Assembly: GCF_035582795.1 (NCBI RefSeq)
Contig: NC_134365.1
Span: 75,993,635 to 76,057,634 of the forward strand
Length of the DNA: 64,000 nt
Direction: 5' to 3'
DNA from: Mycteria americana
Taxonomy: Eukaryota > Chordata > Aves > Ciconiiformes > Ciconiidae
Below, one piece after another: positions 24,796 to 37,028 of this stretch (position 1 is the first letter of the stretch; the number at the start of each line of letters is the position of its first letter). A model generated the notes under the pieces. That model was not told the origin of the DNA. It made no database searches and was given only the letters and a program-made list of their open reading frames with translations. The position numbers and the translations under genes were made by a program.

Positions 24796-25315
24796 CTGCC
24801 CTGCGTTACCCTGCCCTGCATTGCCTCACCCTGCGCTGCTGAGCTCTGCTCTGCATCGCACTGCTCTCGTTTGCTCGGCAGTGCACTGCACTGCGCTGCT
24901 CTGCCGTGCATTGCATTGCTCTGCATTGCACTCCTCTCATTTGCTTTGCAGTGCACTGCGCTGCTCTGCATTGCTCTGCTTTGCTTTGCATTGCATTGCT
25001 CTGCATCGCACTCCTCTCATTTGCTCTGCAGTGCTCTGTGCTGCTCTGCTGTGCATTGCGTTGCTCTGCATCGCGCTCCTCTCGTTTGCAGTGCGCTGCT
25101 CTGCTCTGCATCGCACTCGTCTCGTTTGCTCTGCAGTGCACTGCACTGCACTGTTCTGCTCTGCATTGCATTGCTCGGCTCTGCTCTGCATTGCACTCCT
25201 CTGCTTTGTATTGCATTGCATTGCTCTGCTCTGCATTGCACTGCTTTGCTCTGCGCTGCATTGCACTCCTCTGCATTGCATCGCACTGCTCAGCTCTGCT
25301 CTGCGCTGCATTGCT
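24796..25315. repeat. Pentanucleotide array of about 104 units (YTGCN, plus strand)
   Basis: From 24796 to 25315 the sequence splits into 5-base units of mostly CTGCA, TTGCA, TTGCT or CTGCT form, with no phase change over 520 bases. Variant units (CTCCT, CTCAT, CTCGT, TCGCA, GTGCA) recur in the same order, giving an irregular higher-order pattern. The CTCRT-TTGC junction occurs at 24870, 24940, 25020, 25085 and 25125, with spacings 70, 80, 65 and 40, all multiples of five. Because five is not divisible by three and the units lack stops, most frames stay open on both strands. That explains apparent proteins of up to 362 residues. None is a gene. Confidence 0.95.
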
Positions 25316-28189
25316 CTTTCACATGGCCAGCAGACCCTCGGGTGGCGTCCGTGTGCCTGAGGCCACTCAAGGCAGTGGCTCGGTAAGGGGCCCGCGGTTG
25401 GCTGCAAGAAGAGGCCAGCAGCCATGCCCCTTCCTCGCAGAGGGTTCAGATCCCGGCCGAAAGCAGCACGTTTCACACTCCCACTGATGTATTTCTAGAA
25501 TTAGGTGGGGTGGGAAAGACAAATAAGGCCTTTGAAACTGCGGACGTCAGTAGTGTGTCATGCTGGGGTCAACAGATGACAACGCAAACCACAGCCGGGT
25601 GCGAAGCAGCGGAGGAGGGAGGGCAAAGGGAGCTGGAAGTGGCTGCTTGCTTGAGGCTGGACCAGCAGCTGGGCGAGAGAGGGAAGCCCGGAATGTCAAT
25701 GCAGGATGCCTTGAGCACCCGCTTCCTGCAGCGCTGCTCTGCACAGGATCGAGTGTTAGGTATTTACTGGAATTGTCCAAAAATTTCTGAGAACCGTTCC
25801 CCTTTGAAATAGTTGCCAGGCAAAAAACCCAAGGTGCTTTGCGGGAGCAAAATTTTGCTTTTTTATATCCCAAGAGCCTATTCAAATAGCTCCTTTAGGT
25901 CTGTTATAATTTCTGTCAGTTAAGTGTTTTATTTCAAACGGGGCCAAATTAAGAATGAGGACTGCTGTTGACTTTTTGCTGATTCACTCTGAAATAATAT
26001 TAGAAAATGTTGAGATTTCTTGGCACGAAAATCTGGAATTTCGACAACTCCTGGAATTTACACTGTTGCCCTGATTCCTTAGCAAAGCACAAACCCTCTC
26101 TCCGTTGCCAGCAGAAGGAGGGATCTCGTGGGCCTGCAGGAGAGAGATCTTCCGTGCCCTGCAGCAGCCACGGGGCCTTACCTCAAGCTCAGCTGATCCC
26201 AAAGCCCATCCACACAAAATTCTTGACCCTCCCCGGCCCTTTGATCTGTGGTGCCTCCAAATTCCCGGGGGGCCGCCAGACTTCTGCCACAGTTGGTCCC
26301 AACCTCACTGAAACAAGGCGATCCACATAAATAGCGATTCAGGGGTAAGCGGCTTGGTTTCCTTAGGCAGAGTCTACACCGGCAGGCTGGCGCTTGGAAG
26401 ACAGGAGGCACCATCAAAAGCCTGAGTATTTCTCAGGAAACAAAATGCCTTTTTATCTTTTTTCTTTTTTTTTTTTTTTACTTTTTAGTATGTAACAGCT
26501 TAGCAATGCAACTTGGAGTTGCCAATATATGGGGATTTATCTCAAGGGTCAGATATCGGGTGTTTTTGTTAGACCTATGGCACTCTAAGTCATATGATTA
26601 TAACAGAATCTCAGCCTTAATTACAGAAAAGGAAAATGTTTCTGGATCTCGTGACTATGCAGGAAGATGCATTGTGGTAGCTATAAAGGAGACGCAAGTA
26701 GGGGGAGAGAAAGAAACCAAACCGGAATGCAAAACAAGCCAGAAGTTGTTGTGTGAACGGTAATTCAAGATTTCTGAATTCTTGGCATCGGCTGCGCCGC
26801 ATGGCGATACCGAAGGGCAGTGTTGGGGGTGTGGGTATGGCAGCGCTTGTAAGAGTTAACCCACTCGCATTGAACAGGCAAAACTGAATACTTTTCCACA
26901 CACTGTGTTTCCCAGTGATTTTACTTGAGCTGTGCTGACCTAGATCTGCCTGAGGATCTAATATATTTTTGAGTGCAAACATAAATACACTCTGTTTCTG
27001 CATTTAATTTTCAAACAGCTCTAATTAAACCTAACTTTATTTAAACACATCCAGAGCTCCCTTGCTAGTTGGTCTTCAGTGTGAAGGCTCTTTGCCATTC
27101 ACAAGAAGCGCTGTGCCACAAATGAACCTAGTAAGAGTGGCTGCTGCTCCTCCATCCCTCTCTCTTTTGCTGTTCTTCACTCTTTTGCGGGGAGTGGCTC
27201 TTGGAAAACAAGTTTCAAGCTGGAAGAAGATCTAATCGCACATCCAGCATCTCTCAGGGCAGAGGAGTCCTACTTCTGTGACAAACGTGGGTTTGATCTG
27301 CACAGGGAATGCTGCATCAGGACCTACTTTTATTACCATTAACAGCAACAGTAACAATAATAAATTTCATTTTTTAGATCACAAAAAGTGCCAAGAGCTT
27401 AAAAACTACCCGTGTTCAGTATTTTGTCTATTTAGTCTGAAAATATGCCTACCAGCTGTCCTGTGACCCTCCTCCAGGGACACGTTCAGAGACAAGGTGT
27501 CGCTGGGCACTGGCAGGGCGGCCAAAAGCAGCCGCGTGAGCCACCTCCCAACGGGGCCGGATGGTGCCTGGACCCGCAGCGAGCAAAGGTGCTGCGACGC
27601 AGATCCCGCGCAGGCACCGTCGGGCTCAAGGGAGGACGTGTGGTACAAAGAGGGGTCGGGGGGTGGGCAAGCAGGGCTTTAGCGCGTGGCTCGCCGTGGT
27701 ATTGTGTAACAGCTAAACGGTTGCCGCTGTCGTAACCTGGCAGTACTGCTTTCGCTGCAGCCCCAGTGACTTGTCTGAGCCTGACAGGCTGTCAGAGGGC
27801 TCGTACGGTGAGGGTGAGAGAAGGAAATGCAGAGTAAAAAGGAAAAGGAAACAAAAAAGCTGAGAACCACAGGCCGCAGGTTTCAGTTGTCATGTTAACT
27901 GGCGTTTCACGGCTCCGTGGCATGTGCATGCCAGAGAAAAGCGGCAAACGCCTTCACCACCCAGCGTACAACTGGGTTCTTGTATTAGTTCAAGATCTGT
28001 TGTTCAAATCTGCAGTTTATACGTCTTCCCCTTTCCTGTTTCACCATTTCAGCTGGCAGGGAGAAGAGTCCGGACCTTTAATGCTCGACTTTTTTCTTTT
28101 TCTTTTTTGCCTGCAAGAACGAGCCATTTGTGTCTTTGCCTCCCCAAGAAACGCTGTCGATCCGTAAGAGGCTCCAGACGGACATGCCC
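25316..28189. other. Non-coding stretch between CpG-rich segments
   Basis: Includes a T-rich tract at about 26451-26480 and a moderately GC/CpG-rich part at about 27480-27720. No coding exon recognised. Confidence 0.45.
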
Positions 28190-28750
28190 GTAGACTGGAC
28201 TTCGTGAAGGGCCGCAGCTCGGACCTGGCCCTGTTTCGGCGGCGCGAAGTGACCCCGCCAGGCGCCCGGCTCAGCCCCTGCCCTGCGGGCTGGCGGCCCA
28301 GCCGGGGCGGCTGGCGGTGGCGGAGCGCCCTCTGCTCGCCAGCCGCTTTCCTCTGCTCGCCAGCCGCTTTCCTGCCGCCGCCTCACGGGCCTCTGCCCGG
28401 CTCCCTGCCGTCACCCCGCCATCACGCCGCCCATCTGGCCGCCTTCGGAACGCCGACACCGGCGGGGGATGGTTACGGAGCTAAAGATTGGGCGGCGACC
28501 CGCGACGGCTGCCGGAGGCACGGCTCCGAGAGGCGGGCGGCGAAGCCCTCTCCTTGCGGGGACCTGCCCGTCCCAGGGCACCGCAGGGGCCCACGGCGGG
28601 GTGGCCGGCTGCCGCAGCTGGCCCTCAGGCCTTCTTGACTTCTGAGACGTCCGACGTGCTTAACGGTGGCAGTGCTGGGGCTGGCGGTCGATTTGAATCC
28701 CTGCGCCCGAGCGCTCGCCCTCGCTGGACGGCACCGCGAGGTGCCAATGC
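28190..28750. promoter_or_regulatory. CpG island
   Basis: Dense CG dinucleotides with sharp borders against AT-rich flanks. A 21-bp unit (CTCTGCTCGCCAGCCGCTTT plus C) is repeated exactly in tandem at 28330-28350 and 28351-28371. An inverted CCAAT-like ATTGGG lies at about 28487-28492. No TATA or clear start site is visible. It is probably a promoter or regulatory CpG island of unknown target. The 144-codon open frame at 28204-28638 is compositional. Confidence 0.75.
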
Positions 28751-31700
28751 ATTTTGGTGGGTTGAACGCAGACTCCCTACCCCAGCAGTAAAAGTTAGCC
28801 TGGCTTAACAGAGTGGGCTAAAAAGGGGGAGCTGCTCTTGCGTACCTGCCCTTTTTCCCCTTTGCCTCCTGCTGATGTCAAAGTTTCAAAAGTCGAAGCC
28901 TTTTGGAGCAGCTCTACCAAAGAGCGAGCACCGCGCTACCCGTGGAGCTGCACTGTCTCACCGGCTCAAACCTGCATAGACCGTGGGTCTGTTTGCTCCT
29001 TCTGCCACAACAACAGTTGGTTCGTGTCATGAAATACTTTTCTGCACAAGGGGTGTGTTGTAATCAAAACCTACTTACGTGATGCAATTGGCAAGGCAAG
29101 TTTATCTCTTTGCCTGTGTGTACGGGCATATCCAGAGATTGCTGGTTCTCCTCCAAAAGGCAAATATAACTGGAACCTGATTGTGAGAAAACACAAACAT
29201 TAAGGTAGGAAAATCTTGTTGCATTAGCAGATTTCAAGTACCAAATGATAGCATGCTTTACAGTCATTTATTCCAGTGCAAAGTTGCTATGAAGTACTTC
29301 TATGGCTGACTGCTAACACTTATTTCCATTTTATGCTATGATAAATGACCACACAAGATGCAGCGCCATAAAGATTCAGGTCCGTGATCTATAAGTAGTC
29401 ACACCGTGCAGCCAGCCAAGTCCCATCAAATCCTATATTGCTTTTGGCATTTCTATACTGTTCAATGCTCTTGTGCGTGCCAGGTTATCCTGAACTTTGT
29501 TATATATGGCTTTGAACATTTCATGAAGTCCTGCTCTTGCTGAAACAATAAATAACCAGTCCTAACCAGGTGCAACTCTGGCAAATTAGAATTGCACTGA
29601 CACGGAAAATTAGCCCCTGCTAGTAAGACTTCAGCAGCTGGACCAGTGGGCCTGTGCAGACCAGCCAGGGAAATGCTGAAGAGGTGGTGGGAAGGATTTA
29701 GCTGCTGAAGCAGAGGTGTCGAATGCTATTTTAGGCATGTATGTATATCTCACTCAGCCCCTCCCTGCCAGTCCAGAAGGGCGTGGGACTCTCATGGGTT
29801 GTGTGTCAGACGTGCCAGGCCTGTACGGGTGTTTTGGGTATTGTAGGATGTATAAAACAGCCAGTTAGAGGCTGGGCAGGGTAAACAAATGTGCTTAAAA
29901 TAGCACTACGTGACTACATTTAGGCAAATGAATGTGGCCTTGGCATGTCTGAAACCCTGCCCTGTTATGTCATTTCGATACCTGGCACATGGCAGGAGAG
30001 ACACTTGGTCTCCTGGACTACACAGATTACACAGATGCAGTGCTTAGAAAAAACTAAAGTCAAGAATGAATGTTACTGCCTCTAGAGGTAGGTGGAAACT
30101 AAAAGGGTGTGTTTTTTTGGAGGAGTCACAGCTTTGGACTTGAGAGTATTGGTTCCCTCTCAGTCATGCCGTAGGTAGCTACACGCACGATATGATCTTG
30201 CCTACAGCCTGACTCCTGCAGCCATTGCTCTGCCTCGGGCACGTACTGCAAATTGGAAAGTGCAAACGAGCGTGCATGGCTCGCTGCTAACTCCATGGAT
30301 TGCAAATCATCCAATTGGATCCTGTAAAGAAAAAGAGAAGCGAGGCCTCGTCAGAGCCGGGGGGATTCATTGTCAGTTCAGAGCAGAGAGGCTTCTCGCC
30401 ACTGGAAGTGTCCACAGTAGCCAAGGAGGGAAAAAAATCGTCTTTGTATACAGCCTTTATAAATAAGTAGGTTACACCAAGCTTGTAACTGACTCACGCC
30501 TTTGTCATCCAAGGGAAGCAGCTCGGCCAGGCTCTGAACTCTGGCTGCCCGCGCAGCCGGCAGGATTACACGGAGATGCAGCTCAACTGGAGGGATTGGA
30601 TTCAGCCACACCACGCAACACAAACCCTGGTGCAACGGGGAGGCCATGGCAAGCTCCTCCGTAAACAGCACAGAATTGTAAAATTGCCATCTTTTCTGGG
30701 CTTTGAGAGACGAGCCTTGCTGTGCCCGACACCCCTGCCGTGTTTCCCATCTATTTGGTGAGCGGGCAGGGAGGAGAGGCAGAGAGGGGCCAGGGCAGAG
30801 GAGAGACCACGCAGCCACGTAGCACAGGAAAGCTCCCCCCAGCCAGCCTGCGTAGGTATACAGTTTGCTGGGGGAAGGGACAATAACTTAAAGCTTTTGC
30901 CTCATTTACAAATGAGCAGAGCATTGCTTCCGTCAGCTCCTCTTATTTCCAGTGACGGATATCTACACCAGCAAACCAAAGACAGTCAGGGCACAGCCTC
31001 AAGCAGCAACATGCAGCCCTCTGTGCTTTTTAACTCTCAACACGTTCCCCGCCACAGTTTTGGCCTGCGACACCCTGGGCTCTCCCAGTTGGCAGCCCCA
31101 GGGCTGGTCCTGACCGCAGAACGGGTGAGCTCACCCGGTCCTGGGAAGAAAATGAGGTCAGCCCCGAGGACATGAGCTGGGCTCTGCATACGCTTGCTTG
31201 GCCTCAGGGCCAGAGAACAGGCCCTGGCTGATGTGCTTGCTGCTACAGATATTGCCAACATGAATGATTTCTGGGACTGTTTTGCTAGGAAAGGTGTAAC
31301 TGTACCGCATGCTGCAAGAGTTAATTGCCTGGTGCCATCGTTCTGGCTGCTGAGGTGATCTCAGGGGCTGTCACTCAATTTGCAGGCTTTCTGCAGAAAG
31401 CAGAGCAACCTTGACCTCTACTTTGGCAAATGCTTTGTGCGGATGCTTCCACAGAACGTAACCGCATCCTTCGAAAGTCCTCATTGCACCAAGCTGGCGT
31501 GTGAAGTCGCTTCTGAAGGCAAGTTACAGAGCTGCAGATACCCAGATGAGAGAGACTGAGCTTGTGCTGGGCCTGAGGAGCTGCAGGCGGGTAAACCTCT
31601 CCTGCAGCCCTTCCCTACTGAAGTGCTAATGCAGATCAGAAAAGGGCTTTCAAGCAGTGCCCCCGGCTGCTCAGCACTGTCGACTCTCCCGCGTCCCGAC

Positions 31701-32983
31701 GGTGTTTTCCCAAAACTGCTGAGGAAGCACAGTCTGCCCCAGAAAAAGTCCTCATCAACTTTTGTGAAGTTTAGCTTAGCGCTTTACATTGCAGATTCCA
31801 GCTGGCTGACACTCACTGCCGGTGGAGGGACAACTCTGCCCATGTCCCTGTGGTCCCAGTCCAAACGGCAGTCAAGAAACACACCTCACGCCGCCGCAGG
31901 CTTTTCGTTCGGTCCAGGTTCCAGGCCATATATCGAGGGACTGAGGTCTCAGGCTAGCTAGCAGGTAGCCATTCCTTGGCACCATACGTAGGCTAAGCAG
32001 GTCCAATCCTTTCCTATAACTCACACGAAGTCTAGGCTCCACTCTTGCCCTATGTAAGTCTAGTTTGAGGCCTAGAGAATTCCACAGACCTTGTATGACC
32101 CAGACGTGGATTTCTGTGGACTGAACATGTTCCTCCCCCAGACAGCCACTTTTAGAGGTAGGACCTGTGGCTCTGGCTGCATCTGAGCGGTATTTACTGC
32201 CCCCAGCTGCTCATCGCCAGAGAGCACCCGACTGCAACCCGGGCATGTGATTTTTGCATCCGATTGCAACCTGAGTGAGATTTTTTTTCTGCATCCCATT
32301 GCAAGTGTGCTTTTTCCCCAGCCACCACGGACCTTTGCTTCAGGCCATTTTAAGGCTTTTGGAAGACAGCGTGTCTGAGACACAGACACACAACTACCAT
32401 GCCTTTGAACTAAGTGAAAGATCACAGGATGTGTTCACGAGGAGTTAAATTTGCAGCCGTAAAACCCAAAAGCAGCAGCCTAAGCAGGCTTATTTAGGGC
32501 TTAAGAAGCAACCTGACATTTGAAGTCTGCCATGTATTGTCAGAAGTCTGCCTCTATCAACGTCACCACCACCCGTGGAGTCGCTGCGTGTCGATGCTTA
32601 TGTTCTAGGTTGTCATTTTTTCTCCAGCACAACCACTGCGTATCGGTGGGGATGTCACGAAATGCCTTCTTAAAGCTGGCAAGAAAGTGAAAAGGGGTGG
32701 GGAGCCAGGAAAAGCCGGGTACGGTGGTCCCGTGGCATTTGAACAGCAAAGCTTTGGACAACCACCCAAAGCCAGGTCATCGTCCTCCCAGTACCTCGCT
32801 GGGTCTCCAAGCATCTAGTTAAAAACGAGCCCAGCTACACCCCTAAGGAACTGGTATTAGGTGTGTACCAAATGGACAGAGGATATCTAGAGATTTCCAG
32901 GACACTACAGAAGTCTCACCTATTTTCGCTGAATTCCAATTATTCGTAACATGCTAGCGATCATTTTGCGTCTCACCTAACAG
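28751..32983. other. Non-coding stretch
   Basis: Unique sequence with no recognised gene or repeat. It contains several short open frames on opposite strands over the same bases (for example 30378-30883 and 30897-31261), as expected for GC-richer non-coding DNA. Confidence 0.45.
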
Positions 32984-33065
32984 GTGGTCTGTTCAGGTTT
33001 CTTGGCTGCAATTGCAGGAATAATACTTCTAGGCTTTACAAGCAGCATTCGTCATGGCTGGCAAG
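32984..33065 (+). CDS. Possible exon encoding a transmembrane segment (unidentified)
   Basis: An 82-base segment is bordered by a good acceptor (TCTCACCTAACAG| with an upstream pyrimidine-rich run) and a good donor (GGCAAG|GTAATT). In the frame starting at the first base it is open and encodes 27 residues: a hydrophobic helix VVCSGFLAAIAGIILLGF followed by TSSIRHGWQ. A glycine-rich membrane helix ending in a polar R-H-x-W turn is reminiscent of third helices in four-pass PMP22/claudin-like proteins, but this is an impression only. No partner exons were found in the window. The minus strand has a donor-like TTAG|GTGAGA at its left edge, so chance is a real alternative. Confidence 0.25.
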
Positions 33066-36000
33066 GTAATTTATGTGTCTTAAATACTTGTAATTAGAGT
33101 GCCTCATAGCTAGTACAGTGAGGAACAAACCAGATTTCAGTAACACACAGATGAATAATTCAAAGTGTATTCCTTAAAAAGAGCATTTGTTTTTCTCTCT
33201 GTTCCCATTGTCACTTTGAGTTCCTTGATCTAAAAGCTGGGACTGGTCTCCCAGGGGTTTGCAGGTCACATAGCTGCCACCCCCCCCCCCCCCCCCCCCC
33301 CCGGGAAGTTAGGAAGTTCAGAGAAAACTGAAGCATTTAACAGGGAAAAAAAGTTCTGTAATGTCAGCTTCTCTATTCTGGATACGCCGGCTTCCAGCTG
33401 CTGCCTCTCCAATAGGTACTCCACCCAGCCCTCAGATAATAATCACAAGCTATTTCGCCAGCTCTGTTTCCTTCTGCATTTTTGCTGTTAACTCCATCAG
33501 CTGAATTGATAGCATTTAGCTCGAAAGCGCAGTGGCTTACAGAGCAAAAAACTGTTATTTGGGCTCTGGGCTATAAAAGTTTTGACCCTTGGGCTGCAAA
33601 ATATTCAAGCACACACTAAGCTTCAAGGAGGCTGCTTGTAAGCGTAAAGTTAAGCGGGTGTCTTGAAGAAACAGGGCCAAAAATGCACGGGGTGCATCGC
33701 CAGGGTGAGCCGATTTGCTAAATAGATGTGGACATTCACAATGTCAAGTTCTGAGGAAAAATTGCAGCCGTACCCTACCGTTCAAGTGCTCTCTCGGGGA
33801 GGAACAACTCTGCTGTCGAAGGGCCCAATGCTCCTGTTTCCACTCAGACGAAAATTCCACTGAGACTAAGAGTTGATATGGCTGAGTGGAAATCGCAAAA
33901 CTGGATTCAGATTGGCACGTGGTCGAAAGCCAGAAATCCTCAGTGATAAAACGTTTTGTTTTTCAAAGCATACATCAGTTTCTGAAACAGATTTTATTTT
34001 TTAGAAGTGTTATTTCCTCCCTCAGTTGCTCATAGTTTCCCTCTTACACAGAATTATTTTAGCAGCCCAAAATACGTATCTGCATGTGCAAACTTCAGCA
34101 GCACGTTAAAGAGCCACTGCCCAAAACACTTTAGTCCTCATGAAGTGAAACGCATAGTGTCCGACATGGAAAGTTCGTATTAGTTTAAGCTAGAATAATT
34201 CAATCCATCTGTCCCAGAGACCTAGTAAAGTTCCTTTCACTGGACTGGTTTTCTCTAAGGCTTCCCTTCATCCGAGCAGGTCTCCAGGGTTGCTCTTCAT
34301 GGCTTCCCCTGCCACATTTGCTGCACACAAACAGCGTCCACAGGCAGGACCTGGCATTTCCCAGCAAAACCACCCTCATGAACCTCAGGAGAGCTTTCCT
34401 CCCCCATCTACTCACACGATGTGGCTTCAGAACATCATCTCTGAGGGCATCCCAGCATACAACCCACCTCTGCAGGGACCTCTGAAGCTGGAGAGATGCA
34501 TCCATTTTTCCAAGGGCTCAAAAAGTACTTCAGCCAGCACACAAAGAAAACAGCTTAGAGAGAATAATAGTGCATATATAATAACACAGGCATCTCCCCA
34601 CCATTTTGAGGGCTTCCTTCAAAGTCCACTAAAGAGCTTGGTGTACTCTGTCACTCACAAGATTTTCCTTGGGGTCTCAGTTGCCCAGATAGGGCAGAAG
34701 CCCTCAGTGCCCTGGGACAAGTACTCTGGCCAGGTGGCCAAGCTTGCCCTGCGATAGAGACTCTTCCTTTCAAAAGCACCAGTGCCCTCCACTGACTGAT
34801 CCACATTCCCCATTTGGTGACCACTTTGTCCCTTCCCTGGCATTTAGTCCTGAGAAAATGAATTCAGCCTGGGCAGTGCCCATCTCCCTGTCCAAGGGCT
34901 CTCCAGCTGCATGGAAAGTCACCCATGCTCCAGAGCTTTCTGTCCATGCTACCATGCCAAGCGAAGGCAACTTCCCCCCTCATCTCTGGAGAGCTCCAGC
35001 TCGATGTGGCAGGGAAAGGGGGGTGAAGAAGTGAACCAGCCCTTCTGGAGGTGTTCCAGAAGAACAACGGGGTTGTCCCACAAGTGTGCTGAGAGAGGCC
35101 CCAGTATCAAGTAGACTTCATGAGGGCACACTTACCTATGCTGCTGAAAACCTCCCATCAATACCCAGCAAATTAAAGCTTGGTATGGGTCTGTTTCACC
35201 TCTTCAAAAGCATGTGCTTAATTTGGCATAATTAGAAGCAGCATTTCAATATAGCCTTTATATACAGCAATTTAAACCTACAGATGGTATTCTAGTGGCA
35301 TAAATGGGTTCCAGGTGTGACAGTAGTTGCCAAGGAGGGAGAAGGAAACTCTTAGTTGGGTGCAGTCATTGCAGATAATCAGTGCCCATAATTTTCAGCA
35401 GTGCAAACATGGGGAAGCTGTCCTAGGCTTCTACCCAGGGCAACAGCACGCCGGGCTATGTTCTGCCACCTTTATTTATGCTGATTTCGATGAGATGAGT
35501 CATGGGCTGAAACTTGCAGGTCTATGACAGAGGCTGGCACGCAGGGGTGACCAGGGCTAGTCAGAGGGTTACGCTTTTTCCTAGCTGAGCTGATAGAAGT
35601 AGCTCACATGCCTCAGTTCAGCTCCCATTTATGGGGTTACTTGGGTGGGTAGCAGAGCGTCTTTTACTTAATCGCATTGCTAAGTTAGTCCTGGTTTCCT
35701 ATAGCACAGCTTTCTAGCAGCTACCTTGAAGACTAGAGTTTCCCAGTGGGGAAATCTTGATTACAGTAAAATCAGCAGCATTTTGCCATTAATTTCATGG
35801 CAGTAGGATCTGACCAGAGAAAATCTATAGAAGCCAGTGGGTATTTTGATTCTTGTGAAGAGCGTGCAACTGGAAAAAAGACTTACTCAAGAAAAATGTA
35901 CATAAACAAAAGGAAGCTCAGCTTAAACTGTGAAGTGTGAGTCTGAACAAACTCAGAACAGCTAATATCTGCCAGTCTGATTTGTAGGCATGAAGCTGCA

Positions 36001-36399
36001 AGATGATTGTCGTTTGGACAAGAACCAGAAGTTTGGTCTTCATTTATGAGCTAGATAATCAATATGGGCTAAGGCCAAACCCCACAGTTTTTATAAGGCT
36101 GGGCTATTTCTTGCTTCATATTATTAGGCACAAGAGACAGAGCTGACTTAGATTTACAAAATCTTGGCTCGGATGCAAAAAGCATCAGCATGACTACCGA
36201 GGATGAGCGTATTCTCAGTTAAGGCCCCTCCAGGAATCGGGACATTTTACTGAACTTTAAAAGCCCAGTTCCAGTGGAGATGCAGCATTCATTTCTACGA
36301 TAGCGTCACTTGTGTATTACGTGGAGCAGTATAAGATTACATACTTTAGCCATAAAAATATTACATTTTTAGCCTTTTCCTTTTATTCAGCCCTAAAGC
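33066..36399. other. Non-coding stretch
   Basis: Contains a poly-C run (annotated separately) and otherwise unique sequence. No gene recognised. Confidence 0.45.
33280..33302 (+). repeat. Poly-C homopolymer, 23 bases
   Basis: An uninterrupted run of 23 cytosines followed by GGGAAG. The length may be affected by sequencing. Confidence 0.95.
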
Positions 36400-36955
36400 G
36401 CATTGCAGCGCAGACAAATCCTGGAACCGCTGCCCACTTTGCCTCCGCGCTGCCTCTGCACGCAGGCAGACTTCCAGCCGTCGGGAGGTACCCACACAAG
36501 CCGCAGCGGCTCTCGTCACGCACCCGAGCGCCTTCGGAAAAAATCTCATTCACAGTGTTTTTCTCTGTGCTATACCACTGAAATGCAGCTGACTGAAGCC
36601 AGACAGCACGGCTGGATGCCGTGCGGACACCCCACAGAGCAATTCTGAATTTGAAGGGGAGAATACCTTTTCCCGATCAAAACTTCCAGGGGAATTGAGG
36701 CAGCGACCTCGGCGAGAGCAAGGAAAAAAAGCGCCTTTTTGTCTGGCAGGGTTGCCTGGAGAGTTTTTCCGCGGCACCAGGAAGTTAGTACAGTTTTCCA
36801 CCTTATCCAAAAGATGGCACTGTTAACATTGCAGCCGCGCTCAGCGCCGGCTGCGGCCCGAGGCGGGGCGGGCACCGGCGCAGCCCGGCCGCCCCTGCCT
36901 GCCTGCCCCGGCCGCGCCTGCCCGGGGTCTTGCCCTTGAGCACCCACCAAATGCA
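36400..36955. promoter_or_regulatory. CpG-rich patch
   Basis: CG dinucleotides are enriched in two blocks, about 36400-36540 and 36830-36940, the second rich in CCGGCC/GCCCGG words. An AAGATGGC motif (YY1-like) lies at about 36812-36819. No TATA is visible. It could be a small CpG island or a GC-rich unique segment. It ends about 80 bp before the solo LTR. Confidence 0.5.
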
Positions 36956-37028
36956 GCCCTGCTTAACTCCTGGGGGTTTCACAGCCCACCGTGCTGTGGC
37001 GGCAGGCCTTTTTGCAGCGTTAGCCATA

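Noticed and set aside
24821..25487. Overlapping 156-193-codon frames on both strands, Cys/Leu/Ala- or Gln/Ser/Ala-rich
   Set aside because: They arise from the pentanucleotide array, whose units lack stops in most frames. There is no domain, start context or codon bias.
28204..28638. 144-codon plus-strand frame in a CpG island
   Set aside because: Pro/Arg/Ala/Gly-rich composition is what a CpG island gives when translated, with no recognisable motif.
30378..31261. Overlapping 60-146-codon frames on both strands
   Set aside because: Mutually overlapping, with no recognisable domain. They fit moderately GC-rich non-coding DNA.
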